Below, piece by piece: positions 14,860 through 24,660 of a DNA stretch of 52,525 bases. Origin of the DNA: Oscillospiraceae bacterium (GTDB taxonomy: Bacteria > Bacillota > Clostridia > Oscillospirales > Oscillospiraceae); contig JAJPXI010000207.1 in NCBI GenBank assembly GCA_021205585.1, positions 1 through 52,525 of the forward strand. The letters are read 5' to 3'. Position numbers and translations under genes: made by a program. Below the pieces are notes generated by a model. That model was not told the origin of the DNA. It did no database searches and saw only the letters and a list, made by a program, of their open reading frames with translations. Within the stretch, counting starts at the first letter, position 1; every line of letters starts with the position of its first letter.

Positions 14860-15885
14860 ATGCCGAGAAAAACAAAACACAACACCATCACATCGCCGGA
14901 GCTTCTGGCGAAGGTGAATCCGGAGAACACTGCATTGCTGAATGACTTTCTGGATTACCTACGGTCTACGGACAAAAGCGCGGGGACAATCGCCGCCTAC
15001 GAGAGCGATATTGAGATTGCCTTTGTCTGGTGCTTGCAGCACAACGAGAACCGGTTCTTTGTGGACTGGACGAAGCGCCAGATTGTGCAGTATCAGAACT
15101 GGCTGATCAATGAGAACGGGAATAGTCCGGCCAGAGTGCGGCGGCTGAAAGCGTCGCTGTCCAGCATGGCTAACTTCACGGAGTCAATTTTGGATGACGA
15201 GTTCCCGAACTTCCGCAACATTATCAATAAGGTGGAAAGCCCGATCAACCAGCCGGTGCGGGAGAAGACCATCTTCACCAGTTCGCAGATCGTCGGCCTG
15301 CTGGAGTACCTGACCGAGCGGGGTGCGTATGAGAAGGCTTGCGCTGTGGCGCTGGCGCTGTACTCCGGTCGGCGCAAGGCGGAGCTGCTGCGGTTCCGGG
15401 TATCGGACTTTACAGACGACCGGCTAGTCTGCGGCGGGAGTCTGTACAAGACCGGAAAGATCAAGACCAAGGGTCGCGGCGCACAGGGCAAGATGCTGGA
15501 GTGCTTTTGCCTGGCGAAGCAGTTCAAGCCGTATCTGGATCGCTGGCTTGAGTACCGGGAGCGGAACGGGATTGAGAGCGAGTGGCTCTTCCCTTCCAAG
15601 GAAGATCCGTCTGTACCCCTCGGCATTGCCACGCTGAACAGCTGGGCGATGTCCTTCAGCCGGTATCTCGATATGGATTTTTACTGGCATAGTCTGCGGC
15701 ATTTGTGTGTGTCCGACTTTAAGCGGGCTGGGATTCCTGATACCGTGATCCAGCAGTACATCGGCTGGGAGGACATCTCCATGGTGCCGGTGTACTCGGA
15801 TTTGCAGGCAGACGAACAGCTCAGTATGTATTTCAATGAGGACGGCATTGTCAAACCGGAACAAAAGGATTTGAGCGAAATCTGA
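14860..15885 (+). CDS. Tyrosine recombinase / integrase, 341 aa
   Basis: The N-terminal SAM-like core-binding domain covers about residues 25-115. The catalytic domain has R171 (YSGRR), K204 (KTKG), H277-S-L-R280-H281, W303 and Y312 (PVYSD), so the full active set is present. The start ATG 14860 follows AGAAAGGAGG. It lies between the phosphoesterase and the HU-like gene, not beside a visible attachment site, so it may serve integration, dimer resolution or an SPbeta-like regulatory role. Confidence 0.9.
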   Translation: MPRKTKHNTITSPELLAKVNPENTALLNDFLDYLRSTDKSAGTIAAYESDIEIAFVWCLQHNENRFFVDWTKRQIVQYQNWLINENGNSPARVRRLKASLSSMANFTESILDDEFPNFRNIINKVESPINQPVREKTIFTSSQIVGLLEYLTERGAYEKACAVALALYSGRRKAELLRFRVSDFTDDRLVCGGSLYKTGKIKTKGRGAQGKMLECFCLAKQFKPYLDRWLEYRERNGIESEWLFPSKEDPSVPLGIATLNSWAMSFSRYLDMDFYWHSLRHLCVSDFKRAGIPDTVIQQYIGWEDISMVPVYSDLQADEQLSMYFNEDGIVKPEQKDLSEI

Positions 15886-15902
15886 CCACGGGTGGTGAAT
15901 AA

Positions 15903-16421
15903 ATGGAGATCACGAAGAAAAAATTTGTCAGTCTTGTAGCCGAACGCCTTCGGGAGAAGGGGGCGCGGAAGCCGGTGTCGATTCCGAAACATACGTTCCG
16001 GATTTCGGACGAGGACGGCAACACAAGCGACTTTACTATAAAGGAAAGGAATAAGACGGCCGTCTATACGGTGGACGACGTGGCGACTATTTTTGAAAGC
16101 TGTCTGGAGATTCTTCTGGACTGCGTCCGCTCCGGTGTGGTGGTCAACTTTATCGGGTTCGGCTCTTTCCGAGCTAAGAAGCATAGGGGTCATCTTGTGC
16201 GGGACGTAAACGCCCACGGCGAGGATCTTGTTATTGAGGACTACTATGTGCCGAAGTTTACCGCCGGGAAGCACCTTCGGCTGGCCGCCAAGATGTATGG
16301 CCTATATTTGAAGGAGCATCCAGAGCTGGAAGAGGGCGAAGATGACGAGCCGGAGGAAGAGAACGTTGAGTACACGGTGAAGGAGACCGAGGACGGTGAT
16401 CAGTATTGTCTTTGGAAATAG
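15903..16421 (+). CDS. HU/IHF-like DNA-binding protein, 172 aa
   Basis: The centre has the HU pattern: VDDVATIFESCLEILLDCV, then VVVNFIGFGSFRAKKHRG, a DNA-arm region, and VPKFTAGKHLRLAAK. It is longer than HU (about 90 aa), with an N-terminal extension and an acidic C-terminal tail (ELEEGEDDEPEEEN). It should bend or coat phage DNA. SPbeta also carries an HU-like gene near its YonO polymerase. The stop overlaps the next gene by 16 nt. Confidence 0.85.
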   Translation: MEITKKKFVSLVAERLREKGARKPVSIPKHTFRISDEDGNTSDFTIKERNKTAVYTVDDVATIFESCLEILLDCVRSGVVVNFIGFGSFRAKKHRGHLVRDVNAHGEDLVIEDYYVPKFTAGKHLRLAAKMYGLYLKEHPELEEGEDDEPEEENVEYTVKETEDGDQYCLWK

Positions 16422-17413
16422 GTGGCCGTACTGTTCTCTGCTACCGGTGCGGAGCAGAGTACTCTAAATATAAAGGATTATTCCCGGTGAGTTACGCCAA
16501 TCTGCACAAGGGCGTTGGTTATCTTCCATGGTGCAAGAAATGCGTGGAGGATTTGTACAATACCTATCTGGCGCAGAGCAACGACGCGAAGGCGGCGGCG
16601 CGACAGGTGTGCCGGAAGCTGGACCTGTTCTGGAGCGATGCGGTATATGACCGGCTGGAGAAGACTGCTTCCCCGGCCAGCATTATGACTCAGTACATGA
16701 GCAGGCTGTGTTCCACATCTCTGGCAGGAAAGAGCTATGACGATACGCTCGCCGCAGAAGGGACACTATGGTCTTTCACAGTGCCGGATGTGCCGCTGGA
16801 GGAATCGGAGCCGGAGACAGAGGTGGAGGAAGAGCCGGAGATTGAAGTACCGGAGGAGATCCGCCAGTTCTGGGGGCCGGGGTACGACTCGGCTATGTAT
16901 CTGGAGATGGAGGAGCGGCGGCAGTATTGGCTCTCCCGGATGTCCGGGACGGGCGAGTTGGACATTGGCACTGAGGCGCTGATTCGCCAAATCTGTCCGC
17001 TGGAGATCGACATCAACCGGGAACGGGCGGCTGGGCATCTATCCGAGGCCGGGAAGCTGGCGGGCAATCTGAACAACCTGCTCGGCAGTATGAATCTAAA
17101 ACCGGTTCAGCAGAAGGACGATGTGGACGCCGACCTGGAGAAGACGCCGCTGGGCGTTGGCATTGCTAAGTGGGAATACTACAGGCCGCTGCCTCAGACG
17201 CCGGACAACATGAAAGACCAGAGTGGCCTTGTGAAAACAGTGTTGACATTTTTTACCGGACACCTGTGCAAGATGGCCGGTGTGAAGGGATTCCACAGTC
17301 GGATGTATGACGAAGCTATGGAGCGGCTGCGGGTCAAGCGGCCAGACATCGACGAGGAGGACGACCGGGAATTCCAGGCCAAGTTCTTCGATTCTGGAGA
17401 CGACCCAAAATGA
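16406..17413 (+). CDS. Probable terminase small subunit, zinc-binding, 335 aa
   Basis: The assignment rests mainly on position directly before the large terminase, which it overlaps by 4 nt. The N-terminus has CYRCG and CKKC about 30 residues apart, a zinc finger seen in putative small subunits of Firmicutes phages. A Glu/Pro-rich linker (about 125-150) separates it from the helical C-terminal part. The start is TTG 16406 or 16412, after GAGGACGGTG. It should bind DNA and guide packaging. Confidence 0.55.
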   Translation: MSLEIGGRTVLCYRCGAEYSKYKGLFPVSYANLHKGVGYLPWCKKCVEDLYNTYLAQSNDAKAAARQVCRKLDLFWSDAVYDRLEKTASPASIMTQYMSRLCSTSLAGKSYDDTLAAEGTLWSFTVPDVPLEESEPETEVEEEPEIEVPEEIRQFWGPGYDSAMYLEMEERRQYWLSRMSGTGELDIGTEALIRQICPLEIDINRERAAGHLSEAGKLAGNLNNLLGSMNLKPVQQKDDVDADLEKTPLGVGIAKWEYYRPLPQTPDNMKDQSGLVKTVLTFFTGHLCKMAGVKGFHSRMYDEAMERLRVKRPDIDEEDDREFQAKFFDSGDDPK

Positions 17414-19248
17414 GCGCCAAGAAGAAGACGGCCGAGAGCAACTCTCCTGCTGAGAAGACGCGCCGGGAGCGGGTCATTGAAGGCATGGCGATTTGGGCGA
17501 GCTATTACCGAGAGAACATCGACGCATTTCTGGACGACTATCTCGGACTGACTTTCCTAAAGCCATTTCAAAAAGCTCTGCTCGCCATGATGAACCGGGA
17601 GAGTGAATTTGTCTGGATCGCCGCCCGTGGTATGGGCAAGACCTTTCTAATTGCGATATTTGTCTGCGTGCGGGCTATCCTCTACCCGGGTTCGCTGATT
17701 GTTATTACAGCTGGCAACCGGGGGCAGAGCATCAACGTGCTGGAAAAAGTGCAGACGATTCTGATTCCAAAGTCTCCGGCTTTAAAGAATGAGATCGACC
17801 TGAACGCCACAAAGTTCGGCGGACAGGACGCAAAGATTATGTTTAAGAATACCAGCGTAATCAAGGTGGTCACGGCCAACGACGGCGCACGCTCCAACCG
17901 TGCGAACATCCTGATCGTGGATGAGTTTCGCCAGGTCAAGAAGGACACGGTTGACACCGTTCTGAAGAAGTTCCTGACCTCCAGGCGGATGCCGCAATAT
18001 ATAGAGCTGACAGAGGAAGAGCGGGCTGCTGAGTACGCTAAAGAGCGCAACAAGCAGTTCTTCCTGAGTTCGGCATACTTCAAGGATTCCTGGGCTTATC
18101 GGAAAACCATTGATACAGCCAACGCCATGATCGCCGACCCGGACAACGTGTTCTGTGTGGGTCTCCCCTACCAGCTCTCCATCCAAGAGGGGCTGTTGTT
18201 TGAGGAAGATTTGCAGGGCGATATGCGCGAGTCTGATTTCAGTGAGATCAAATGGAGCATGGAGATGGGCGCTGAGTTCTTCGGTGTTGGGGACGGGTCG
18301 TTCTTCGACTTTGACTCCATATCCAAGAACCGCCACATCAAGTACCCCATGCTGCCGGACAAATACGCTGCGCTGGTCGGTTATGACAAGCGGGTGAAAA
18401 TTCCGGCGAAGCAGCCAGGCGAAGTGCGGATTCTGTCTGCCGACATCGCACTGATGCGGAGCGGGAAGAACAAGAATGATGCCACAGCAATCTTTATCAA
18501 TCAGATGCTGCCTACCAAGGCCAAGCGGTATTCCAACAACATTGTATATACCGAGGTCTGCGAGGGTCTGCGGACTGACGACCAGGCGCTGGTGATTCGC
18601 AAGCTGTTCGATGAGTTTAATTGCGACTATCTGGTGATCGACGCTCAGGGCGTTGGGCTTGGCTGCTATGACGCGCTGGCCCGGGACATGACAGACCTGG
18701 AGACGGGCGAGGTCTACCCTGCCTTGTCGTGCTGCAACAACCAGGAGATGGCGGCCAGGTGTTCTGTGCCTGGTGCGCCGAAGGTAATCTGGTCGATTAA
18801 GGCCAGCGCCCAGTTCAACTCGGACTGTGCGTATATGTTGCGGGAGGCGTTCCGCAACGGGCGGATTCGTCTGCTGTGCAACGAGTTCGATGCGCACAGC
18901 GAATTGTTACCGGAGATTAAGGCTTACACCTCTCTAAGTGAAGAGAACAAAGTGAAGGTGGAGCTTCCTTATATAAACACAACACTTCTCGTCAACGAGC
19001 TGATTCAGCTCCAGCACGAGGAGGTCGGCAACCGGGTCAAGGTGTTTGAGAAGGTCGGGATGCGCAAGGACCGGTACTCCAGCCTTGCCTACAACTATTA
19101 CGTTGCGACTCAGGTTGCGAACAAACTCGGTCGGAGACAGCGGGGCAGCTCTTCCGACGCGAGCTTTTTTATTATCAAGCCGCCGAGCTATTCAGAGGGA
19201 AGGAAGGTGAGTGCGGGTGGCAGAAGAAACGAACCGGGCTGGTACTGA
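17410..19248 (+). CDS. terL: Terminase large subunit, 612 aa
   Basis: This is the DNA-packaging motor. The ATPase domain has Walker A AARGMGKT (71-78) and Walker B NILIVDEF (166-173). The nuclease domain has ILSADIALM (Asp345) and YLVIDAQGVG (Asp411), the paired acidic residues of the RNase H-like fold. The ATGA start overlaps the preceding gene, and the 3' end overlaps the portal gene by 32 nt, an ordinary packaging operon. Confidence 0.95.
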   Translation: MSAKKKTAESNSPAEKTRRERVIEGMAIWASYYRENIDAFLDDYLGLTFLKPFQKALLAMMNRESEFVWIAARGMGKTFLIAIFVCVRAILYPGSLIVITAGNRGQSINVLEKVQTILIPKSPALKNEIDLNATKFGGQDAKIMFKNTSVIKVVTANDGARSNRANILIVDEFRQVKKDTVDTVLKKFLTSRRMPQYIELTEEERAAEYAKERNKQFFLSSAYFKDSWAYRKTIDTANAMIADPDNVFCVGLPYQLSIQEGLLFEEDLQGDMRESDFSEIKWSMEMGAEFFGVGDGSFFDFDSISKNRHIKYPMLPDKYAALVGYDKRVKIPAKQPGEVRILSADIALMRSGKNKNDATAIFINQMLPTKAKRYSNNIVYTEVCEGLRTDDQALVIRKLFDEFNCDYLVIDAQGVGLGCYDALARDMTDLETGEVYPALSCCNNQEMAARCSVPGAPKVIWSIKASAQFNSDCAYMLREAFRNGRIRLLCNEFDAHSELLPEIKAYTSLSEENKVKVELPYINTTLLVNELIQLQHEEVGNRVKVFEKVGMRKDRYSSLAYNYYVATQVANKLGRRQRGSSSDASFFIIKPPSYSEGRKVSAGGRRNEPGWY

Positions 19249-20734
19249 TATAGAGAAGGAATTCGCCGGAATGGTCGGAGACTCTATGAAGTTCTCTGAG
19301 ATGAGCAAGATGCGTATGCGCGACCTCAACTCCGGCAGTCGAACGCCGTTCTTTGCGATGTACAGCAAGGACGACATCCAGCGGTTTTTATCCAACCCAT
19401 ATCGGTATGAGAAGCAGCTCCGCCGGGCTGTTATTTATATGTACGGAGCCAGCAGCCATTTCTGGCGGCTGATTCAGTATTTCGTCGGGTTGACGGACTT
19501 TGCCTATGTGGTCGAGCCGTATAAGATCGACCCGAAGAAAACCAACGCCAGAATCTTAGGCAACAACTACCGGAAGGTGCTGAACCTACTGGCCGGGATG
19601 AATATCAAGAACCAGTTCAAGAAAATCCTGACGGTATGTCTGCGGGAGGATGTGTTCTACGGGACGATGCACATCTCTGGAGACAACATCACCATTCAGC
19701 AGCTGCCAAGCGACTACTGCGCCATCTCTTCGGTTGAGGACGGCGTACCCAATGTCACATTTGATTTTACATATTTCGATAAACACAAAGACCGCTTGGA
19801 CTACTATCCAGAAGAGTTCCGGTTGAAGTACGAGAACGTCTACAAGAAGCAGCTGCGGACCAGATGGGTTGAGCTGGACTCCCCCACCTCCTTTGCCGTA
19901 AAGTGCAACAGTGATATTCTCCACTATGCCATGCCGCCCTTTGCCGGTCTACTGCGTGAGCTGTACGACCTGGAAGAGTATAAGCGGCTGAAGATGCGTA
20001 AGACCGGGCTGGAGAATTACGCTATGCTCGCCATGATGATTCCGCTGGACAGCAACGGTGATTGGGGAATTGACATGGACAAAGCGCGTGACTTCTGGAA
20101 GAACTTAGACGCGGTTCTGCCGGAAGAGGTCGGCTCCGTGCTGACCCCAATGGAGATTAACAAGATCAGCTTCGAGAAGTCCAACACCGCCGACACCGAT
20201 ACGATTTCGGACGCGGAGCAGCATTTGTTCACGGCCGCCGGTGTGTCTTCTCTCCTGTTTAATAATGAGAGCGCTTCAGCCAATGCGCTGCTGCTCTCGA
20301 TTAAGAACGACCAGTCCATTACCTACGGAATTGTCAAGAGCATTGGCGATGTGATCAACCGCTATCTGTGGTCGCAGAGCTACGGGAAGAACTTCAAGGT
20401 CAATATGCTGAATGTCAGCGCTTATAACAGCAAAGAGGTTGGCGACTCGGCGCTGAAGGCGGCCACCTACGGGCTGCCGATGATTTCGATTTACGCCGCC
20501 TCTCAGGGACTTGGGCAGGCCGAGCTGGACTCTATGAGCTTCCTGGAGACCACGGTACTTGGCCTGCAAGATGTGTTCCGTCCGCTGCAAAGTTCGGCCC
20601 AGATGAGTTCCAGCGATACCGCCGCTGCGCAGGACAGTCCGACAGACGGCGAGCCCGGCGCTCCAAAGAAGGACGTCGGTGAGCTGACCGACAGCGGCGA
20701 GCAAAGCTCAGAAGACTCGGATGATTGGGGGTAG
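19217..20734 (+). CDS. Portal protein, 505 aa
   Basis: It follows the large terminase and has the length and layout of siphophage portal proteins: alpha/beta wing with FFAMYSKDDIQRFLSNPYRY, a long central helical stem (about 350-420), and a Ser/Asp-rich tail. The start is GTG 19217, 8 nt after AAGGTG; GTG 19211 is possible but too close. It forms the dodecameric ring through which DNA enters the head. Confidence 0.85.
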   Translation: MAEETNRAGTDIEKEFAGMVGDSMKFSEMSKMRMRDLNSGSRTPFFAMYSKDDIQRFLSNPYRYEKQLRRAVIYMYGASSHFWRLIQYFVGLTDFAYVVEPYKIDPKKTNARILGNNYRKVLNLLAGMNIKNQFKKILTVCLREDVFYGTMHISGDNITIQQLPSDYCAISSVEDGVPNVTFDFTYFDKHKDRLDYYPEEFRLKYENVYKKQLRTRWVELDSPTSFAVKCNSDILHYAMPPFAGLLRELYDLEEYKRLKMRKTGLENYAMLAMMIPLDSNGDWGIDMDKARDFWKNLDAVLPEEVGSVLTPMEINKISFEKSNTADTDTISDAEQHLFTAAGVSSLLFNNESASANALLLSIKNDQSITYGIVKSIGDVINRYLWSQSYGKNFKVNMLNVSAYNSKEVGDSALKAATYGLPMISIYAASQGLGQAELDSMSFLETTVLGLQDVFRPLQSSAQMSSSDTAAAQDSPTDGEPGAPKKDVGELTDSGEQSSEDSDDWG

Positions 20735-20745
20735 TCATATTAAAT

Positions 20746-20922
20746 ATGAAGAAATTTATTTATGTTTTCGACCGGGCCGACCGTGACGCTCTGCTTGACG
20801 CGGGGTACCGCATGATGCGGGCGGATGAAAAAGGTCAGGTATATATCTTCCAGAATACCGAGTCTTTGAATTTTGATTTGAGTGCTGTGGACATGGTCTG
20901 GTCTGATGTTTTGAGCTTTTGA
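20746..20922 (+). CDS. Small hypothetical protein, 58 aa
   Basis: MKKFIYVFDRADRDALLDAG starts at ATG 20746, with GGGGGT 12 nt upstream. Small proteins of this pattern follow the portal gene in other Firmicutes phages; their role is unknown. It ends 38 bp before the next gene. Confidence 0.6.
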   Translation: MKKFIYVFDRADRDALLDAGYRMMRADEKGQVYIFQNTESLNFDLSAVDMVWSDVLSF

Positions 20923-20940
20923 CCTACTAATATAGTGGGT
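20922..20940 (+). promoter_or_regulatory. Hairpin before the protease-scaffold gene
   Basis: ACCTACT (20922-20928) can pair with AGTGGGT (20934-20940), one G-U pair included, directly upstream of the GAAGGAGGG ribosome site. It could tune mRNA stability or translation. Confidence 0.35.
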
Positions 20941-20960
20941 TTATCGAAGGAGGGATGCGA

Positions 20961-22445
20961 ATGGGCAAGGTGTTCAGCCTGGCCTTTGACTCCTCTCTGG
21001 ACAAGCTGTGCGAGGTGAACCACTCCTTTGACAAGGGTGTCTTGCGCATTTGCTACACAGGGCGAAACCGCAACGGTTCGTCTATCTCCAGAGGGGCTAT
21101 GGAGCAGAGCCTGCAAACAATTTATAACTGCCCGGTGGTGTGCCATTACTACCGGGACGAGGACCGGCTTGGCGGTCATGATGTGGAGGTCGTCAGGCGG
21201 GACGGCGAAGAGCCGTATCTCGCAAATGTCACAGAACCAATCGGCGTTGTGCCGGAGAGCGCCAATGTCTGGTTTGAGAATCTTGAGGACTCTGACGGCG
21301 TGACGCGGGAGTATCTGTTGGCCGAAGTTCTGCTGTGGAAACGGCAGGAGGCGTACAGCAAAATCAAGAGCGACGGCATTAGCGCCCAGTCTATGGAAAT
21401 CACTGTGCGCGACAGCGTTGACTCCGATGGGGTTCTCCGCATTAACGCTTTTGAATTCAATGCGTTTTGTCTGCTTGGGGACTGCCAGCCCTGTTATGAG
21501 GGCGCGGCCCTTGAGACATTCTCGCTCGACACATTTGACGAGCAGATGGAGCAGATGATGCGGGACTACAAGGAAGCGTTTTCGTTGGTCATTACGTCGA
21601 AAGGCGATGACGATACACACCCAAATTTTGAAACGGAAGGAGGAGAAGGAGAATTGGAAGACGAGAAAGTTTTATCTGACGAGGCCGTGGTGTCTGAGAC
21701 CGGAGAGGACGAAGCCACTCCTGTTGATGCCGAGACTGAGCCTGTGGCTGACGACGGCGGATCGGAGGAATTTGCTCTGACCGAGTCTTTGATTGATGAG
21801 ATTTTCCGGGTGCTTGAGGCCGAGACAATTCAGACTGAGTACGGCGATCGGCCTCATTATTATTATGCCGACTGCGACTTTGATGCCGGTATGGTATACG
21901 CCTGGGATATTTGCGATTGGCTACTCTACGGATTCCCGTACACCCAGAACGGCGACCAGATCACGATCGACTTTGCCGGGAAGAAGCGGATGAAATATAC
22001 GATTGTCGAGTTCGACGGCGCGGAGCAGCCCTCTCCTTTTGGGGAGACATACTCGATTATGAATCAGCAGATTCACGACGCCGCTGATATTCAGGAGAAA
22101 TATAATTCCGCCGTCGCTTCTATGGAAGAGATGACTGGGGAGCTGGAGGGCTTGCGGCAGTTTAAAAAGAACGCCGAAGATGCCGCCGCTGAAGCACAGC
22201 GGCAGAATCTGTTCGCCCGGTTCACCGATCTGGACGGCGTTGAGGCTTTTGAAACTCTGAGGGAGACTGGGGCTGAATATGACCTGGATACTCTGGAAGA
22301 GAAGTGCTTCGCCATTCGCGGCAGAAATGTCGATGGTTTGAGATTCTCTTACAAGGATGGCGGCTCTAAGCTGCCTGTGGAACACGACCAGGAGGTATTC
22401 GAGCCTTATGGCGGTCTGTTCCAGAAATATTCTATCAATGATTAA
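20961..22445 (+). CDS. Prohead protease fused to scaffold-like region, 494 aa
   Basis: Residues 1-190 look like a capsid maturation protease: RNRNGSSISRGAM, a histidine-bearing CHYYRDEDRLGGHD, and GISAQSMEITV with the probable catalytic Ser near 141-144. A very acidic linker (about 210-265) leads to a C-terminal helical region (about 360-440, KYNSAVASMEEMTGELEGLR) typical of internal scaffolds. It lies just before the decoration and capsid genes. The start is ATG 20961, 7 nt from AGGAGG; ATG 20955 is too close. Confidence 0.75.
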   Translation: MGKVFSLAFDSSLDKLCEVNHSFDKGVLRICYTGRNRNGSSISRGAMEQSLQTIYNCPVVCHYYRDEDRLGGHDVEVVRRDGEEPYLANVTEPIGVVPESANVWFENLEDSDGVTREYLLAEVLLWKRQEAYSKIKSDGISAQSMEITVRDSVDSDGVLRINAFEFNAFCLLGDCQPCYEGAALETFSLDTFDEQMEQMMRDYKEAFSLVITSKGDDDTHPNFETEGGEGELEDEKVLSDEAVVSETGEDEATPVDAETEPVADDGGSEEFALTESLIDEIFRVLEAETIQTEYGDRPHYYYADCDFDAGMVYAWDICDWLLYGFPYTQNGDQITIDFAGKKRMKYTIVEFDGAEQPSPFGETYSIMNQQIHDAADIQEKYNSAVASMEEMTGELEGLRQFKKNAEDAAAEAQRQNLFARFTDLDGVEAFETLRETGAEYDLDTLEEKCFAIRGRNVDGLRFSYKDGGSKLPVEHDQEVFEPYGGLFQKYSIND

Positions 22446-22468
22446 AAATTTGAAGGAGGTTAATACAT

Positions 22469-22969
22469 ATGGCAGATATTCATGGTGTCGTCCGTACTGA
22501 TCTGATGTACGGCACCGACGTTCGCTCCGGCCTGGCTTCCGTGAAGTACATGGGCGAGGACGGGACGACTGAGACTGAGATTGACAACGGCTGTGTTCTG
22601 AAACTGGGCGCTCTGCTGGACGCCGAGAACGACCGTGAGATCTTTATTGGCGAGGTCCCCACTGGCTCCGAGGAGCTGGACGAGGTTGTTCTGATCGCCA
22701 CTCCCGAACTGATGTACGATGAGCGTAAGCACAACCTGTATGAGTTCTACAACGAGGCTGGCCGCGTTTGCCGTGGCTACAAATTCCACCCCGGCGACAT
22801 CTTTAGTGTGACCGCTGAGGCGCTGGAGGGTTCCCCCGCTGTGGATTCCACTGTGGCACTGGCTGCTGGCGTTAAGCTGGAGGTGGATGGTGCCGGTACT
22901 ACTGTCGGTACTATTATCGCCGAAGAGACTGACGACATCTATACCTATTATGTCGTCAAAGTTGGTTAA
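22469..22969 (+). CDS. Probable head decoration / capsid-associated protein, 166 aa
   Basis: It lies between the protease-scaffold and capsid genes, with a strong GAAGGAGG site. The C-terminal part (VKLEVDGAGTTVGTIIAEE) is beta-rich, as in capsid decoration or stabilisation proteins. Codon use is strongly biased, as in the capsid gene, which suggests high expression. Assigned by position and shape only. Confidence 0.55.
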   Translation: MADIHGVVRTDLMYGTDVRSGLASVKYMGEDGTTETEIDNGCVLKLGALLDAENDREIFIGEVPTGSEELDEVVLIATPELMYDERKHNLYEFYNEAGRVCRGYKFHPGDIFSVTAEALEGSPAVDSTVALAAGVKLEVDGAGTTVGTIIAEETDDIYTYYVVKVG

Positions 22970-22988
22970 TGAAGGGAGGAATTTATAA

Positions 22989-24005
22989 ATGTCTGAAATG
23001 AATGATATTGTCAAGCTGGCAATTGACTCTCATCGCGGCAGCGTGCAGAAGTATTCTGTGGCTGATTCCCAGAATGTGCTGCGCGAGGCTCTGATTGAGG
23101 CCAACAACGGCAAGACCGCTCTGGATTATAAGGACATCCGGGACGGTAAATGCGTCGGTCTGTTCAGCCTGATTGAGGAGATCCTGTCCACTACTGTTTA
23201 CGACGGACTGACGGGAACTGAATTCTGGAACGAATTGGTAGACAGCCGCAACCTGGCTCTGGGCGACCAGAACGTGTTCCTGGTTGAGAACCGCAATATG
23301 TTTGCTGTGAGTGAGGCTGCTGAGGGCACTCAGGGTATCCGCCGTCAGCGGCTGAGCGGTGTGACTGAGGTCGCTATTCCCACCACCTGGAAAGTGATTC
23401 GTATCTACGAGGAGATGAACCGGGTGCTGGCTGGCCGCGTAGACTTCAACGCCATGATCAACAAGGCTTCCGAGTCCTTTACCCAGCGTCTGCTCTACGA
23501 TATTTTCGCTCTGTGGAGCAATGTGGCTGCCGCCGATCTGGGAGGAGAGGTCTACTTCCCCACCGCTGGTGCTTATGACGAGGATGCTCTGCTCGACCTG
23601 ATCGCTCATGTCGAGGCTGCCGCTGGCGGGAAAACCGCTACCATCATCGGGACCAAGCGTGCGCTGAAGTACCTGAAGGAGAGCGTGGACGCCGAGAGCG
23701 CCAAGGATGAGATTCACAGCATGGGTTACTACGGCAAGTTCTATGGTACTCCCATTATGTGCATCCCCCAGCGCCACAAGTACAACACCACCGAGTTCCT
23801 GCTGCCGGACGACGTGATCACCGTCATCGCCTCCGACGAGAAGCCTCTGAAGGTTGTGTATGAGGGCGACTCCCTGATGCTCCAGAAAGATCCTCTGACC
23901 AACGCTGACTTCACCTATGAGGCCATGCTGGGTCAGCGCTGGGGTATGGGTCTGGTTACTTCCGGCTACAACAGCGGTATCGGCCGGTACGAGATTACCG
24001 CTTGA
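22989..24005 (+). CDS. Major capsid protein, 338 aa
   Basis: HK97-type head proteins occupy this place, and the length fits. Visible features include an N-terminal helical arm, VAIPTTWKVIRIYEEMNRVL, an A-domain-like VEAAAGGKTATIIGTKRALK, and the C-terminal MLGQRWGMGLVTSGYNSGIG. Codon use is highly biased and the GGGAGG site is strong, both marks of an abundant structural protein. A GC-rich hairpin follows. Confidence 0.85.
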   Translation: MSEMNDIVKLAIDSHRGSVQKYSVADSQNVLREALIEANNGKTALDYKDIRDGKCVGLFSLIEEILSTTVYDGLTGTEFWNELVDSRNLALGDQNVFLVENRNMFAVSEAAEGTQGIRRQRLSGVTEVAIPTTWKVIRIYEEMNRVLAGRVDFNAMINKASESFTQRLLYDIFALWSNVAAADLGGEVYFPTAGAYDEDALLDLIAHVEAAAGGKTATIIGTKRALKYLKESVDAESAKDEIHSMGYYGKFYGTPIMCIPQRHKYNTTEFLLPDDVITVIASDEKPLKVVYEGDSLMLQKDPLTNADFTYEAMLGQRWGMGLVTSGYNSGIGRYEITA

Positions 24006-24013
24006 TTTTAATC

Positions 24014-24041
24014 ATCCGGCGGGCGTAACTGCCCGCCGGAT
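24014..24041 (+). terminator. GC-rich hairpin after the capsid gene
   Basis: ATCCGGCGGGC (24014-24024) and GCCCGCCGGAT (24031-24041) form a perfect 11-bp stem. There is no U-tract, so it is probably a processing or stability hairpin or a partial terminator that lowers expression after the capsid gene. Confidence 0.6.
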
Positions 24042-24062
24042 CGAACGAAAGGAGATTTTTAT

Positions 24063-24656
24063 ATGGCGGATACTATTTCCGAGGAGCAGGCTGAAACTAT
24101 ACCTGACTCCGAAGCTGAAGCTGTGAAGACAGCTCGGCCAAAGACCAGGAAGAAGCCTGCTGCCGCCGAGCAGGAGTCTGCTCCTGTAGATACACCGAAG
24201 CCGATTCGCGTGCGGGACATCGACCCGGACCAGTATGTGACTGTGCGCAACGGGTTTCAAGGTCGGCTGATTTACAGAAGCCCCCGCACCGGGGAGATGT
24301 TCGACTGGGAGAAGTTCGGCGATGAGCAGGAGATGTCCCTCCAGGAGCTGTCGAAGGTGAAGAATTCCTACAAGAAATTTTTCATCAACAACTGGTTTAT
24401 GTTCGACGAGGACTGGATTGTGGACTACCTCGGCGTGAAGAATTATTACAAGAACGCAGTTCCCATCGACCGGTTTGACGAGCTGTTCACCAAGAGTGCA
24501 GATGAGCTGGCTGATATTCTGAGCAAGCTGTCTGAGGGGCAGAAGCGCTCAATCGCGTATCGTGCGAGACAGCTGATTGCCGAAAACGGGATCGACTCCC
24601 GCAATGTGATTCTGACACTGGAAGAGCAGCTCGGCGTGGATCTGATTGAGAAGTGA
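24063..24656 (+). CDS. Hypothetical head-module protein, 197 aa
   Basis: The N-terminal 45 residues are acidic, Ala/Pro/Lys rich and probably disordered. The C-terminal part (residues 50-197) is compact, with IDPDQYVTVRNGFQGRLIYR and many aromatics. It directly follows the capsid gene, where head-vertex or connector proteins lie. I do not recognise the family. Confidence 0.6.
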   Translation: MADTISEEQAETIPDSEAEAVKTARPKTRKKPAAAEQESAPVDTPKPIRVRDIDPDQYVTVRNGFQGRLIYRSPRTGEMFDWEKFGDEQEMSLQELSKVKNSYKKFFINNWFMFDEDWIVDYLGVKNYYKNAVPIDRFDELFTKSADELADILSKLSEGQKRSIAYRARQLIAENGIDSRNVILTLEEQLGVDLIEK

Positions 24657-24660
24657 TCCG

